Of a DNA stretch of 64,000 nucleotides, positions 1 to 9,116 are shown piece after piece. The DNA lies in contig JAHCAT010000007.1 in NCBI GenBank assembly GCA_019634735.1, forward strand, positions 147,604 through 211,603, in the 5' to 3' direction. Numbering within the stretch: the first letter of the stretch is position 1; the number at the start of each line of letters is the position of its first letter. This DNA is from Lysobacterales bacterium. GTDB taxonomy: Bacteria > Pseudomonadota > Gammaproteobacteria > Xanthomonadales > UBA2363. Under the pieces are notes generated by a model. It was not told the DNA's origin. It did not search any database and worked only from the letters and a program-made list of their open reading frames with translations. The position numbers were made by a program, and so were the translations under genes.

Positions 1-1
1 C

Positions 2-2152
2 GACCAGGTCTGGCCGCTCGACCGCTACGCGGCCGCCAAGCAGGCCGAGCTGACCGAGCGACACGCCCGCTATGGCGATACCAGCTACAACCTCGAGCCC
101 AACCTCAAGGACGGTCCGGGCGGGCTGCGCGACATCCAGACCATGGCCTGGATCGCGCTGCGCGCTACTGGCAGCGCCGACCCCGCCGAATGGGCCCGGG
201 CGGACGTCCTGCGCGCCGGCGAGTGGCAGGCGCTGGTGGCGGCGGGCGAACAGCTGTCCCGGTTGCGCTTCGCCCTGCACCTGGTTGCGGGCCGTGCCGA
301 GGAGCGTCTGCTGTTCGACCATCAGCCGCCGCTGGCGGAGCTGTTCGGCCTGCGCGACGAGCACCGCGACAACCGCGCCGTCGAGCAGCTCATGCAGGGC
401 TATTTCCGGGCTGCGCTGGCGGTCCGGCGGATACAGGCGCGGTTCGATGCGCGCTGGCGCGAGCGCTACGAGGGCGACGTCGAGGGCCAGGGGCTGGACG
501 ACGACTTCCTGCGCTACGGCTCGCGGCTGGCGGTGCGCGACATGGCGGCGTTCGAGCGCGATCCGGCCACCGCCGTGGCGCTGTTCGCGTGCTGGCAACG
601 GCATCCCGACCTCACCGCACTGAGCGCCGACACCACGGCGGCGTTGGACGCCCTGGTGCAGCGCGGCGATGCCGCGCTGACCGGGCGGCCGAAGGCGCGC
701 GACGCCTTCCTCGCCATCCTGCGCGGCGCCGACGTGTCGCGGACGCTGCAGCGGATGCACCTGCACGGCGTGCTTGGCGCGTACCTGCCGGCTTTCGCGC
801 AGGTGACAGGACGCATGCAGTACGACCTTTTCCATGTCTACACGGTCGACCAGCACACCCTCAACGTGATCCGCAACGTCGACCGCATCGCGGCCGGCGA
901 GGCGCCGGAGTTCCCGCAGGCGGCAGCGGTGTTCGAGGGACTGCGCAAACCCGAGCTGCTCTATCTCGCGGCCCTGTTCCACGACATCGCCAAGGGCCGT
1001 GGCGGCGACCACTCGGAACTGGGCGCCGCCGACGCCGCGGAGTTCTGCCGCGCGCATGGCATGGGCGAGGCCGATGTCGACCTGGTCGCCTGGCTGGTGC
1101 GCCAGCACCTGCTGCTGTCGGTCACCGCCCAGAAATCGGACGTGACCGACCCGGCCGTGATCAACGGGTTCGCCGCCATCGTCGGGGACCGCGAGCGGCT
1201 CGACGCGCTGTACCTGCTCACCATGGCCGACATCGCCGGCACCGGTCCCACGCTCTGGAACACCTGGAAGGCGCGCCTGGTCGCCGACCTCCACGCCGCC
1301 GCGCGCTTCGCCTTGCGGCGCGGCCTCGAATATCCGATCCATGTCGACGAACGCATCGCCGAGTGCCGCAAGGCGGCGCTCGCGCAGCTCGCGGACGAGG
1401 GCATCGATGCCGCCCAGGCGGAGGTCATCTGGCAGGATTTCCCCGCCTCCAGCTTCCTGCGCTACCGGCCCGGACTGATCGCCTGGGTCACCCGCAACGT
1501 CGCTTCGGCGCGCAGCGACGCGCTGCCCCTGGTCGCGGCGCGCCGTGAGGGCGAGCGCGGCGCGCGCGAGATCCTGGTGCACAGCCAGGACATCGACGGG
1601 CTGTTCGCGGCGATCACCTCGGCGCTCGACCGCCTCGACCTGGACGTCGTCGAGGCTCGGGTCATGACCTCGACCCGGGGTCTCAGCCTGGACACCTTCC
1701 GCGTCCTGGAGCGCAGCCGGCGCGCACCCGATCCCGGGCTGCCGGTCGCCGAGCGCGAGGCGGCGTTCGCCGAGCGCGACGAGGAGATCGTGCGCAGCCT
1801 GCGCTACGCGCTGCGGCAGCGGCCGCTGCGCCTGGGACCGGTGCGCCGGAGCCTGAGCCGCACGCAACGCCACTTCCACATGAGCCCGCGGGTCGAGTTC
1901 AGCCCGTCCGCCACCGCGGCCCGCACCCGCATGGCCCTGGTGTGCTCGGACCGGCCGGGTCTGCTGGCCCTGGTCGCCCAGGTGCTGCGCGAGCAGCAGG
2001 TGCGCGTGCATGGCGCCAGGATCGCCACCTTCGGGGAGCGTGCCGAGGACTTCTTCGTGCTCAGCGACGAGCGCGACCGGCCGCTCGAGGAGGCGGCTCA
2101 GCGGGACCTGGGGCAGGCCCTGGCCGAGCGCCTGGACGCCGCTTTCGGTTGA
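2..2152 (+). CDS. glnD: GlnD, PII uridylyltransferase/uridylyl-removing enzyme (5' end outside window)
   Basis: Bifunctional nitrogen sensor that uridylylates PII under nitrogen limitation and removes UMP when glutamine is high. The reading frame is open from base 2, so the N-terminus lies upstream of the window. The first residues already carry the nucleotidyltransferase-family stretch [17 protein letters not shown], well before the first ATG at 143. An HD domain follows with HVYTVDQHT and the metal-binding [17 protein letters not shown], which removes UMP. Two ACT domains, the likely glutamine sensors, end the protein near [17 protein letters not shown] and [15 protein letters not shown]. 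It ends in TGA and dapD follows about 100 bases on. The identity is secure; only the N-terminal part is missing. Confidence 0.96.
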   Translation, partial: DQVWPLDRYAAAKQAELTERHARYGDTSYNLEPNLKDGPGGLRDIQTMAWIALRATGSADPAEWARADVLRAGEWQALVAAGEQLSRLRFALHLVAGRAEERLLFDHQPPLAELFGLRDEHRDNRAVEQLMQGYFRAALAVRRIQARFDARWRERYEGDVEGQGLDDDFLRYGSRLAVRDMAAFERDPATAVALFACWQRHPDLTALSADTTAALDALVQRGDAALTGRPKARDAFLAILRGADVSRTLQRMHLHGVLGAYLPAFAQVTGRMQYDLFHVYTVDQHTLNVIRNVDRIAAGEAPEFPQAAAVFEGLRKPELLYLAALFHDIAKGRGGDHSELGAADAAEFCRAHGMGEADVDLVAWLVRQHLLLSVTAQKSDVTDPAVINGFAAIVGDRERLDALYLLTMADIAGTGPTLWNTWKARLVADLHAAARFALRRGLEYPIHVDERIAECRKAALAQLADEGIDAAQAEVIWQDFPASSFLRYRPGLIAWVTRNVASARSDALPLVAARREGERGAREILVHSQDIDGLFAAITSALDRLDLDVVEARVMTSTRGLSLDTFRVLERSRRAPDPGLPVAEREAAFAERDEEIVRSLRYALRQRPLRLGPVRRSLSRTQRHFHMSPRVEFSPSATAARTRMALVCSDRPGLLALVAQVLREQQVRVHGARIATFGERAEDFFVLSDERDRPLEEAAQRDLGQALAERLDAAFG

Positions 2153-2255
2153 TCCGGGCCCGTCCGGAGGGCCTGTCGGCCCGGCCCGCCCGGCCAGCAG
2201 GCACGTCGGGCATCGTGCTCGTCTACCATGGCGGGCCCGCACGAGCCCAGACCCC

Positions 2256-3107
2256 ATGAGCGTATCCGCCCGTCACATCGACCAGGCCGCCATCGAAGAG
2301 GCCTTCGGCGAGCTCTCCTCGCTCGACCAGCCCGCCCTGGCCGCGCGCGCAGGGTCGCAGGTGGAGGCGGTGCTCGATGCCCTGGAGTCGGGCGAGCTGC
2401 GCGTCGCCGAACCGGACGGGCAGGGCGGCTGGCGGGTCAACGACTGGATCAAGAAGGCGGTGCTGATGTATTTCCGGATTCGCGGCATGGCGCCCATGCC
2501 TGCGACTCCCGGCGGTCTGCTGGGTGCCTGGGACAAGGTGCCGCTGCGTTTCGCCGGCGACACCGGCGAGGCGGTCTACCAGAGCGCCGGCGCCCGGGTG
2601 GTTCCGGGTGCGATCGTCCGCCGCGGTGCGCATGTCGGCCGCGACGTGGTTCTGATGCCGAGCTTCGTGAACATCGGCGCGCACGTCGGCGCCGGCACCA
2701 TGGTCGACACCTGGGCGACCGTCGGCTCCTGCGCGCAGATCGGGCGCAACGTCCACCTCTCCGGCGGTGCCGGGATCGGCGGCGTGCTCGAACCGCTGCA
2801 GGCGACGCCGACCATCGTCGAGGACGACTGCTTCATCGGCGCGCGCTCGGAAGTGGTCGAGGGCGTGGTGGTGGAACGCGGCAGCGTGATCGGCATGGGC
2901 GTGTTCCTGGGTCAGAGCACGCGCATCTACGACCGCGCCAGCGGCGAGGTTCACTACGGCCGGGTGCCGGCCGGAAGCGTGGTGGTGCCCGGCAGTCTTC
3001 CCTCCGAGGATGGCCGCTATTCCCTGTCCTGCGCGGTCATCGTCAAGCGCGTCGATGCCCGCACCCGCGCCAAGACCTCGATCAACGAACTGCTGCGCAT
3101 GGCATGA
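2256..3107 (+). CDS. dapD: 2,3,4,5-tetrahydropyridine-2,6-dicarboxylate N-succinyltransferase
   Basis: Transfers succinyl from succinyl-CoA to tetrahydrodipicolinate in the succinylase branch of lysine and meso-diaminopimelate synthesis; cytosolic. The 283-residue product is slightly longer than the usual 274 or so. An N-terminal helical domain contains [14 protein letters not shown] (about residues 61-74). A left-handed beta-helix of hexapeptide repeats follows from about residue 120 ([19 protein letters not shown], then [19 protein letters not shown]). I chose ATG 2256 because the product then begins like known DapD proteins; the open frame runs further upstream without homology. It belongs with yffB and dapE downstream, an order typical of Xanthomonadales. 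Confidence 0.96.
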   Translation: MSVSARHIDQAAIEEAFGELSSLDQPALAARAGSQVEAVLDALESGELRVAEPDGQGGWRVNDWIKKAVLMYFRIRGMAPMPATPGGLLGAWDKVPLRFAGDTGEAVYQSAGARVVPGAIVRRGAHVGRDVVLMPSFVNIGAHVGAGTMVDTWATVGSCAQIGRNVHLSGGAGIGGVLEPLQATPTIVEDDCFIGARSEVVEGVVVERGSVIGMGVFLGQSTRIYDRASGEVHYGRVPAGSVVVPGSLPSEDGRYSLSCAVIVKRVDARTRAKTSINELLRMA

Positions 3108-3156
3108 GCCGCCCCGCGCGCGCATCGGTCCCCTGTCCGCAACTCCCTACCTTGCC

Positions 3157-3513
3157 ATGAGCCACACCGTTTACGGGCTGCCCAACTGCGATACCTGCCG
3201 GAAGGCGCGCAACTGGCTGCAGCGCTTCGGGGTGGACCACGATTTCGTCGACTACCGGACGCAACCGGTGGCTGCCGAACGCCTGCGCGCCTGGGCCGGT
3301 CGGCTTGGCGGGTTCGATGCGCTGATCAACCGCGCCTCCTCGACCTGGCGGAACCTGCCCGGCAATCGCAAGGCGCCGGGCAGCGAACCGGAATGGCTGC
3401 TGTTGATCCGCGAGTATCCGGCCCTGGTCAAGCGCCCGGTGCTGGAAGGCGCCGACGGCTCGGTGACCCTGGGTTTCTCGGATGCCGCTTGGAAGCGGCT
3501 GCTTCTGCCATGA
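3157..3513 (+). CDS. ArsC/Spx-family thioredoxin-fold protein (YffB-like)
   Basis: A 118-residue protein of the arsenate reductase/Spx superfamily. It starts with a beta strand and a CxxC pair ([12 protein letters not shown], Cys11 and Cys14) and later shows the family signature [11 protein letters not shown] and the C-terminal motif LVKRPVLE. It sits between dapD and dapE, the position of yffB next to dapE in E. coli and other gammaproteobacteria, with 49 bases to each neighbour. Conservation of this placement suggests a link to the dap pathway or shared transcription, but no reaction is established and arsenate reduction should not be assumed. ATG 3157 is the only start giving the complete thioredoxin-like N-terminus. 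Confidence 0.88.
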   Translation: MSHTVYGLPNCDTCRKARNWLQRFGVDHDFVDYRTQPVAAERLRAWAGRLGGFDALINRASSTWRNLPGNRKAPGSEPEWLLLIREYPALVKRPVLEGADGSVTLGFSDAAWKRLLLP

Positions 3514-3562
3514 GGCTGCGCCAGCCGCCCGACGATCGACGCCCCGGCGCGAAGGCGGGTCG

Positions 3563-4711
3563 ATGAGCGACGTGCTGGCCCTGGCCTGCGAGCTGATCCG
3601 CCGTCGCTCGGTGACGCCCGAGGACGACGGCTGCCAGGACCTGCTGGCCGCACGCCTGGCCGCCGCCGGATTCGCGATCGAACGCCTCGATACCGGTGGG
3701 GTGCGCAACCTCTGGGCCAGCCATGGTTCCGGCGGGCCGGTGCTGTGCCTGCTGGGTCACACCGACGTGGTGCCGCCCGGCCCGCTCGAGGCCTGGCAGC
3801 ACGATCCGTTCGATCCGGTGGTGCGCGACGGCCGGCTGTACGGCCGCGGCGCCGCCGACATGAAGGGGTCGGTGGCCGCCTTCGTGGTGGCGCTGGAACG
3901 GTTCGTCGCCGCCCATCCTGACCATCCCGGCACCGTCGCCCTGCTGCTCACCTCGGACGAGGAGGGCGATGCCATCGACGGCGTGCGCGCCGTGGTCGAG
4001 CGGTTCCGCGCCGAGCGACGCGCCATCGACTTCTGCCTGGTCGGCGAGCCCAGTTCGGGGCATCGTCTGGGCGACGTGGTCCGTATCGGCCGCCGTGGTT
4101 CGCTCACCGCGACCGTGACCGTCCATGGCGTGCAGGGGCATGTCGCCTACCCGGACAAGGCCGTCAACCCCATCCACCGCGTCCTGCCGGTGCTGGCCGA
4201 GCTGGTTGCGCGAGCCTGGGACGCGCAGCCCTGGCCGGACTTTCCGGCGACCTCGCTGCAGGTCGCCAATGTGGCGGCCGGCACAGGCGCCAGCAACGTG
4301 ATTCCGGGCACCGCCACGGTGCAGTTCAACCTGCGCTACTCGCCGCGCTGGACGGCCGAGGGCCTGATCGCGGAGATCGAGGCCGCGTTCGCACGCCAAG
4401 GCGTCGAAGCCTCGATCGCCTGGCATCGCTCCGGCGAGCCTTTCCATACCGCCCCTGGCCGGCTCCGGGCAGCGGTCCGCGAAGCGGTGCAGGGAGCGTT
4501 GGGGGTGACGCCGGACGAGAACACCGGCGGCGGCACCTCCGACGGCCGCTTCGTGGCCCTGCTTGGCGCCCAGGTGGTCGAGCTGGGTCCGGTCAATGCC
4601 AGCATCCACAAGGTCGACGAGCATGTCGAGGTCGCCGATCTGGAACGCCTGCCGGGACTGTACGGCGCAGTATTGGCGCACTGCCTGCTGGACGCTGGGC
4701 GGGCGCCCTGA
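3563..4711 (+). CDS. dapE: Succinyl-diaminopimelate desuccinylase
   Basis: Zinc-dependent M20 amidase that hydrolyses N-succinyl-LL-diaminopimelate to succinate and LL-DAP; cytosolic. The 382-residue length is normal. Metal and catalytic motifs are visible: GHTDVVPPG (zinc His), [10 protein letters not shown] (bridging Asp), [13 protein letters not shown] (catalytic Glu and metal Glu), and [12 protein letters not shown] and [12 protein letters not shown] towards the C-terminus. The dimerisation domain lies between about residues 180 and 290 ([15 protein letters not shown]). The start is ATG 3563, giving the usual [19 protein letters not shown] beginning. Together with dapD and the YffB-like gene it forms the lysine/peptidoglycan precursor block; a hairpin lies just after the stop. 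Confidence 0.96.
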   Translation: MSDVLALACELIRRRSVTPEDDGCQDLLAARLAAAGFAIERLDTGGVRNLWASHGSGGPVLCLLGHTDVVPPGPLEAWQHDPFDPVVRDGRLYGRGAADMKGSVAAFVVALERFVAAHPDHPGTVALLLTSDEEGDAIDGVRAVVERFRAERRAIDFCLVGEPSSGHRLGDVVRIGRRGSLTATVTVHGVQGHVAYPDKAVNPIHRVLPVLAELVARAWDAQPWPDFPATSLQVANVAAGTGASNVIPGTATVQFNLRYSPRWTAEGLIAEIEAAFARQGVEASIAWHRSGEPFHTAPGRLRAAVREAVQGALGVTPDENTGGGTSDGRFVALLGAQVVELGPVNASIHKVDEHVEVADLERLPGLYGAVLAHCLLDAGRAP

Positions 4712-4720
4712 GCAAGGTCC

Positions 4721-4744
4721 GATCAGGCCATCCCTGGCCTGATC
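4721..4744 (+). terminator. Hairpin after dapE, possible terminator
   Basis: A perfect 10-bp inverted repeat (GATCAGGCCA / TGGCCTGATC) with a four-base loop starts 10 bases after the dapE stop. No T-tract follows, so it may be a Rho-assisted or RNA-stabilising hairpin rather than a classical intrinsic terminator. Confidence 0.55.
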
Positions 4745-5080
4745 CGGTTCGCGCGCGTCCGGCACAGGATCGGGCGCGGCTGCGCCGAGTCGTAGGCTCT
4801 GCGCCTGCTTGCGCGCGCCGGCCTTGCTGGTCGGTGGAGCCTCCGACCCGATCGGAGGGCACTTGCGGCGCCGCTCGGCCGGTTCCGGATGGCGGTTGGC
4901 CGGTTCGGCCGACCTGAACCGTGCGCCCGGGAACCGGCCAGCGGGCTGCCGAATCCGGCAGGTGCCGGCGGTCTGCGATCCGGTCGCGTTCATGATGCAG
5001 CGCACAGGCGGCCGGGTCGCGCCTGTGCTAGCGTCACGGGATTGTCAAGGCCGACCAGCCAACCATCCGGAGGGAAATCC
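4745..5080. other. Intergenic region before the exported-protein block
   Basis: About 336 bases without a gene. A second hairpin, seven base pairs with a five-base loop, lies at 4840-4858 (CCTCCGA / TCGGAGG). No convincing promoter hexamers were found by eye. The region ends with AGGGAAATCC before the ATG at 5081, a usable ribosome binding site. No repeat element of the kind at 8938 or 55172 is present. Confidence 0.5.
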
Positions 5081-7102
5081 ATGTCTCGCATCATCCTGGC
5101 GCCGCTGTCGGCGCTGCTCGTGCTGGCAATCGGTGTCGCCCACGCCGCGACGCCCCAGCAGCCCTACGAGCGCAGTGCCGACGAGGCCGTGCAGGAGGCC
5201 TTCTGGGCGGTCAGCGGCGGTGAACTCAAGCTGCGGGTGAACGAGGATTTCCTCGAGCTGTTCGGCGTTCATGCCCGACTGCCGGCCCCGGCACCCGGCC
5301 AGGATGCCGAGGACCACGAGTTCGCGGTGTTCGCCGTCAGCCCCGGCGAGGCCCTTCATTTCAATGCCCCGGAAGGCGGCTTCGACCGCTTCGTGGGCGG
5401 CAGCCTGCGCGTCGAGGGCGGCTTTTCGGTCGATCTGGCAGGTCGCGGCAGCCTCGACCAGCGCGGCCTGAACCTGCGAGCCAGCACCGTCAACCCGATG
5501 CAGCTCGAGCTGGTCGGCGCCGACGGCACCGCGTGGTTCTACCTCAACCACCTGATGTACAAGATGGTCGAGGACTACCGCTGGTTCTACGTGCGCAGCG
5601 CCGACCTGCGCGCAAGCAAGGCGCTCGCCGACCGCATCGGTCGCCCGGAACTGGCCGATGCCTATGTCGGTGAGGTCAAGATGCTGCTCGACGTGGTCGC
5701 CCGGCCCGCAGGCTTCGACGCCGCCGCGCTGCGCTGCCCGGCGCCGAACTTCCATGGCCTGCCGCTGCCGGGCGGCGGCGGCAACTATCGCGCCGACGTG
5801 CTGATGGAGGTTTACACCATGGCGTTCACGCGCTGCCGGCGCGGCGACAACCAGGCCAACGGCTGCAATGTGGCCGGCGACGACGGCCAGGTCGTGTTCA
5901 CGCCAAGCTCGACGCTGCGCAACAGCAACCGCGACGACTCCGCCGACGTGCCGTGGTACCAGAAGTTCACGGTCAGCCCCTACAACTACCCGTACCCGGG
6001 CAACGACCAGCACCCCTACCTGATCTGGAACATGTTCCGGCTCAACGACGGCCAGCTGGAGCAGATCGGCGCGTCCGGCGTCAAGCACGCCTTCCTGACC
6101 ATCAACACCGGCTGCGCACCGGGCGCCTGCACCGGCGGCGGCCACATCCTCGGCCGCAACTGCGGCGACGTCTACGGCACCGGCAACAACGACAGCAACT
6201 CCAGCCTGGGTCCGCGCCGCGAACTGGTGCCGGCCACCGGCGAGTGGGGCCGCTGCCGCTCCATCTACGACCTCAGCTGCAATGGCGTGCAGAACGCCTC
6301 GGGCAACACCAACTACGACCAGCGCCTGATCGTGCGGGAGTCGCAGATGCGGGTGCCGGGCGCGCAGTTCTTCACCGAGTCCTGGTACATCGTCCAGGAC
6401 GACGTGAACATCTACAACACCATGGCGTTCCGCCCGATCAACCCGTCGGCCTCCGGCAGTTCCTGGACCACCGGCAGCCAGGGCGCCTTCACGCTTGGCC
6501 CGGTGATCAACCACTGGGTGAACCCGGCCGCCAACCCGACCCGCAACGTCGAGATCGCCACGCCCGAGGGCCATACCCGGATCGCCGTCGCCACCAAGGA
6601 CCTGGGCGCCTGCGAGGCCGGGACCGGCCTGGCCGGCAACTGCTGGCGCTACGACTACGTGGTCAACAACTTCGACTTCTCGCGCGCTGTGTACGGCAAC
6701 CCGCCCAACGACGTGCCGCCCAATCTTGAGGTGGTCAGCAACAAAGGCTTCGACCGCTTCACCATTCCGGTGGCGCAGGCCGGTGTGCACGTCCCGACCG
6801 GGCACTTCGCCGACATCGACATCCAGGCCGGCAACGACTGGACCGTGTCGCAGGATGCGGGCAGCCTGACCTGGACCGCGCCGGACGGCAACGAGCTGAA
6901 CTGGGGAACGCTGTACCGCTTCAGCTTCGTCACCAACGTCGCACCCGATCCCGCCCACACCCGCCAGGTCGTGCTGGGCGTGGCAGGCCCCGGCGAGCCG
7001 TCGTCCCTGACCACCCAGGTGATGGTGCCGGACGTGAGCGCCATCCTCGATCTCATCTTCGCCCACGACTTCGAGGCGGCGGCCACCGAACGCCGGCACT
7101 GA
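5081..7102 (+). CDS. Secreted protein of unknown function, C-terminal IFAHDFE motif
   Basis: A 673-residue exported protein. A signal peptide (MSRIILAPLSALLVLAIGVAHA, cleavage after AHA) is preceded by AGGGAAATCC. No enzyme family was recognised. The central part is rich in Cys, Asn and aromatic residues, with a stretch around LEQIGASGVKHAFLTIN, GHILGRNCGD and SSLGPRRELVPATGEW. I recall similar wording from uncharacterised secreted proteins of other environmental bacteria, but could not check this. Even-spaced cysteines suggest disulfides. The C-terminal 110 residues look like a beta-sandwich, and the protein closes with LIFAHDFE, a motif shared with neighbouring secreted proteins. Ten bases separate it from the cytochrome gene, so it is probably the first gene of that operon. 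Confidence 0.75.
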   Translation: MSRIILAPLSALLVLAIGVAHAATPQQPYERSADEAVQEAFWAVSGGELKLRVNEDFLELFGVHARLPAPAPGQDAEDHEFAVFAVSPGEALHFNAPEGGFDRFVGGSLRVEGGFSVDLAGRGSLDQRGLNLRASTVNPMQLELVGADGTAWFYLNHLMYKMVEDYRWFYVRSADLRASKALADRIGRPELADAYVGEVKMLLDVVARPAGFDAAALRCPAPNFHGLPLPGGGGNYRADVLMEVYTMAFTRCRRGDNQANGCNVAGDDGQVVFTPSSTLRNSNRDDSADVPWYQKFTVSPYNYPYPGNDQHPYLIWNMFRLNDGQLEQIGASGVKHAFLTINTGCAPGACTGGGHILGRNCGDVYGTGNNDSNSSLGPRRELVPATGEWGRCRSIYDLSCNGVQNASGNTNYDQRLIVRESQMRVPGAQFFTESWYIVQDDVNIYNTMAFRPINPSASGSSWTTGSQGAFTLGPVINHWVNPAANPTRNVEIATPEGHTRIAVATKDLGACEAGTGLAGNCWRYDYVVNNFDFSRAVYGNPPNDVPPNLEVVSNKGFDRFTIPVAQAGVHVPTGHFADIDIQAGNDWTVSQDAGSLTWTAPDGNELNWGTLYRFSFVTNVAPDPAHTRQVVLGVAGPGEPSSLTTQVMVPDVSAILDLIFAHDFEAAATERRH

Positions 7103-7112
7103 TTCGCGAACC

Positions 7113-8777
7113 GTGCCTGCCCGCGGTCTCCTGGCCAGCACCGCCCTGGCGGTGCTGGCCCTGCTCTGGCCGGCTAGCGGCAGGCCCGACATCTCTGGGC
7201 GGGTCGTCGACGTCGTCGACGGCACGCCGCTCGCCGGGGCGGTGGTCGCGATCCGCGCCCGACCCGAGCTGGGCCGGGCGGTGACCGGCGAAGACGGGCA
7301 TTTCCACCTGGCCATGACGGCGGCCGGCCAGCTCGAGATCGGTGCCGCGCTGCCGCACGATCCAGCGCGCCCGCGCAACTATCTCAGCGAGACGCAGCAG
7401 GTCTTCGACGGCATGTCGCAGGTGCTGATCGAGCTGCCCAGGCTGCCCGGGCTGGACAACCCGACCTATCTTCCGCCGTCGACCCAGCAGTCCTGCCGAA
7501 GCTGCCACTCCGCCTATTACACGCAGTGGGCCGGCTCCAGGCATGCCGGCGCCGCGGTCAACAGCTGGGTGCTCGACCTGTTCTCCGGCACCGGGACCCC
7601 GGGCGGAGCGGCCGGCTACGTGTTCCGGAACCTCCACGACCCCGACGACACCGGCTTCTGCGCAACCTGCCATGCGCCCATGCAGGATGTCCGTGTGCCG
7701 GGCGGCATGATGCTGGACGAGGTCGACAGCCCGGCAGGCCTGGAGGGCGTGAACTGCCATGCCTGCCACCAGCTCGCCCACGTCAACGACGATATCGACG
7801 CCCTGCACCATCGCGGCAATGGCGAGTACCGGTTCCCGCTGGGCACCAGCGACTCGTCCTTCTACGTCTGGGGAAGCCTGCCGGACGTGCCGACATCGCC
7901 CATGCAGAACAGCTACTCGCCTCTGCACGGCGACTCGAAACTGTGCGCGTCCTGCCACCAGTACACCAATCCCGTCACCGGCGCGCCTGGCCAGAACACC
8001 TACCGGGAGTGGCTGGCATCGCCCTATGCGCAGCCGGGTCCGGGGCAGCGCCATTGCCAGGGTTGCCACATGCCCACCCAGAGCGGCTCGGCGGTGATCG
8101 GCAGCGGCGGTCCCAGCCGACCGGGCAGCCAGCGGCACGCCCACACCATGATCGGCGCGACGCCGGCGCGGCTGACCGAGAACATCCTGCTGCGCGTGGA
8201 GAGCCGCCAGGAAGGCGCCCAGCTCGTCGTCGAGGCCGAGGTCGAGAATCGGTGCGGGCACAATTTCCCGACCGGCATCTCCCTGCGCAACGCGCTGCTG
8301 GTGGTCGACGTTCGCCTGGATGGCGAGCCGCTGGCGCAATCCGGGGGTGGCGTGGTGCCCTGGTGGGCGGACGACGACGTGCCGGGCGAGCAGCCGGGCG
8401 ACTACGCAGGGCGACCCGGCCGGGGCTTCGCCAAGGTCCTGGCCGGGCGCATCAACGGCTCGGGTCCGGAGGTCGCGCCGGTGCTGTTCATCGATGCCGA
8501 GTCCGTGCTCGAGGACAGCGGCATTCCTTCGGGCGCCACCGACCAGAGCAGCTACCGCTTCCGGGTGCCGGTCGGCCTGCCGCCGGGCGCCCAGGCGAGC
8601 GTCGACGTTCGTCTGCTGTACCGCCGCGCCTGGCGGGCCCTGGCGGTGACCAAGGGCTGGACCCAGACTCCCGGCGGCATGCCGGTGGAGATCCAGGTGC
8701 AGCGCGTGCAACTGCCGCAAGCGCTGGCGCCGGTGCCCGATGCCTTGTTCCTGGACGGTTTCGAGTTGCCGCCATGA
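7113..8777 (+). CDS. Secreted pentaheme c-type cytochrome with carboxypeptidase-regulatory-like domain
   Basis: A 554-residue exported cytochrome starting at GTG 7113, ten bases after the preceding stop. After a signal peptide (about residues 1-23), residues 25-110 form a carboxypeptidase regulatory-like beta domain (SGRVVDVVDGTPLAGAVV). Five CxxCH haem-binding sites follow: CRSCH 128, CATCH 183, CHACH 215, CASCH 278 and CQGCH 315. A C-terminal beta domain contains GHNFPTG, matched by GHKLPTG in the second cytochrome at 9117, so the two share architecture. The protein ends in LFLDGFELPP. Electron transfer in the periplasm or at the cell surface is likely; the partner and substrate are unknown. 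Confidence 0.85.
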   Translation: MPARGLLASTALAVLALLWPASGRPDISGRVVDVVDGTPLAGAVVAIRARPELGRAVTGEDGHFHLAMTAAGQLEIGAALPHDPARPRNYLSETQQVFDGMSQVLIELPRLPGLDNPTYLPPSTQQSCRSCHSAYYTQWAGSRHAGAAVNSWVLDLFSGTGTPGGAAGYVFRNLHDPDDTGFCATCHAPMQDVRVPGGMMLDEVDSPAGLEGVNCHACHQLAHVNDDIDALHHRGNGEYRFPLGTSDSSFYVWGSLPDVPTSPMQNSYSPLHGDSKLCASCHQYTNPVTGAPGQNTYREWLASPYAQPGPGQRHCQGCHMPTQSGSAVIGSGGPSRPGSQRHAHTMIGATPARLTENILLRVESRQEGAQLVVEAEVENRCGHNFPTGISLRNALLVVDVRLDGEPLAQSGGGVVPWWADDDVPGEQPGDYAGRPGRGFAKVLAGRINGSGPEVAPVLFIDAESVLEDSGIPSGATDQSSYRFRVPVGLPPGAQASVDVRLLYRRAWRALAVTKGWTQTPGGMPVEIQVQRVQLPQALAPVPDALFLDGFELPP

Positions 8778-8845
8778 CGGCCCGCGGCATGGCGCCGAGA
8801 CGGGGCGATCCGTCGCACGGAGCCGTGTTCGCGCGGCTCGCCGCC

Positions 8846-8875
8846 TTGACCGTCCCGGCGCTGCCGACTTATGGT
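8846..8875 (+). promoter_or_regulatory. Possible sigma-70 promoter ahead of second cytochrome
   Basis: TTGACC and TATGGT are separated by 18 bases, giving five and four matches to the -35 and -10 consensus. It would start transcription about 240 bases before the gene at 9117 and read through the repeat at 8938-9106. Found by eye only. Confidence 0.35.
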
Positions 8876-8937
8876 CACACGTGGGGAGACGTCATCGTGA
8901 TGGCCTGCCCGGTTCCGACGCCTGCTGGGCCCAGCCC

Positions 8938-9106
8938 GGAGTATTCATGAATCCTCTACTGCGGCCGCCGATGCCACGCCTCGGCGCGGTCTGCTTCCTC
9001 TGGCCGGCTCGACGTGGTGTCCGCTGCGCCTTCGCCGTCCATCGGTCCGCGGCCCGCACCCCGACGCGGCCTCGACGCCCTCGCGACGAGGTTTCACGAA
9101 AACTCC
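8938..9106 (+). repeat. MITE-like dispersed repeat, copy A
   Basis: A 169-bp element bounded by 17-bp imperfect terminal inverted repeats: GGAGTATTCATGAATCC on the left, and the reverse complement of 9090-9106, GGAGTTTTCGTGAAACC, on the right (14 of 17 identical). Its core closely matches the core at 55190-55320 in the same orientation, including CTACTGCGGC, CGCGGTCTGCT, GCCTTCGCCGTC and CTCGACG. A decayed relative lies at 12897-13070. It encodes no protein. The size, inverted ends and intergenic placement fit a non-autonomous miniature transposable element. Confidence 0.75.
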
Positions 9107-9116
9107 AGGTCAGACG

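Larger units (their letters stand above)
8778..9116. other. Intergenic region between the two cytochrome genes
   Basis: 339 bases without a supported gene. It contains a possible promoter (8846-8875) and a complete copy of the MITE-like repeat (8938-9106). Short open frames across it are not supported by composition or by any ribosome binding site. Confidence 0.6.
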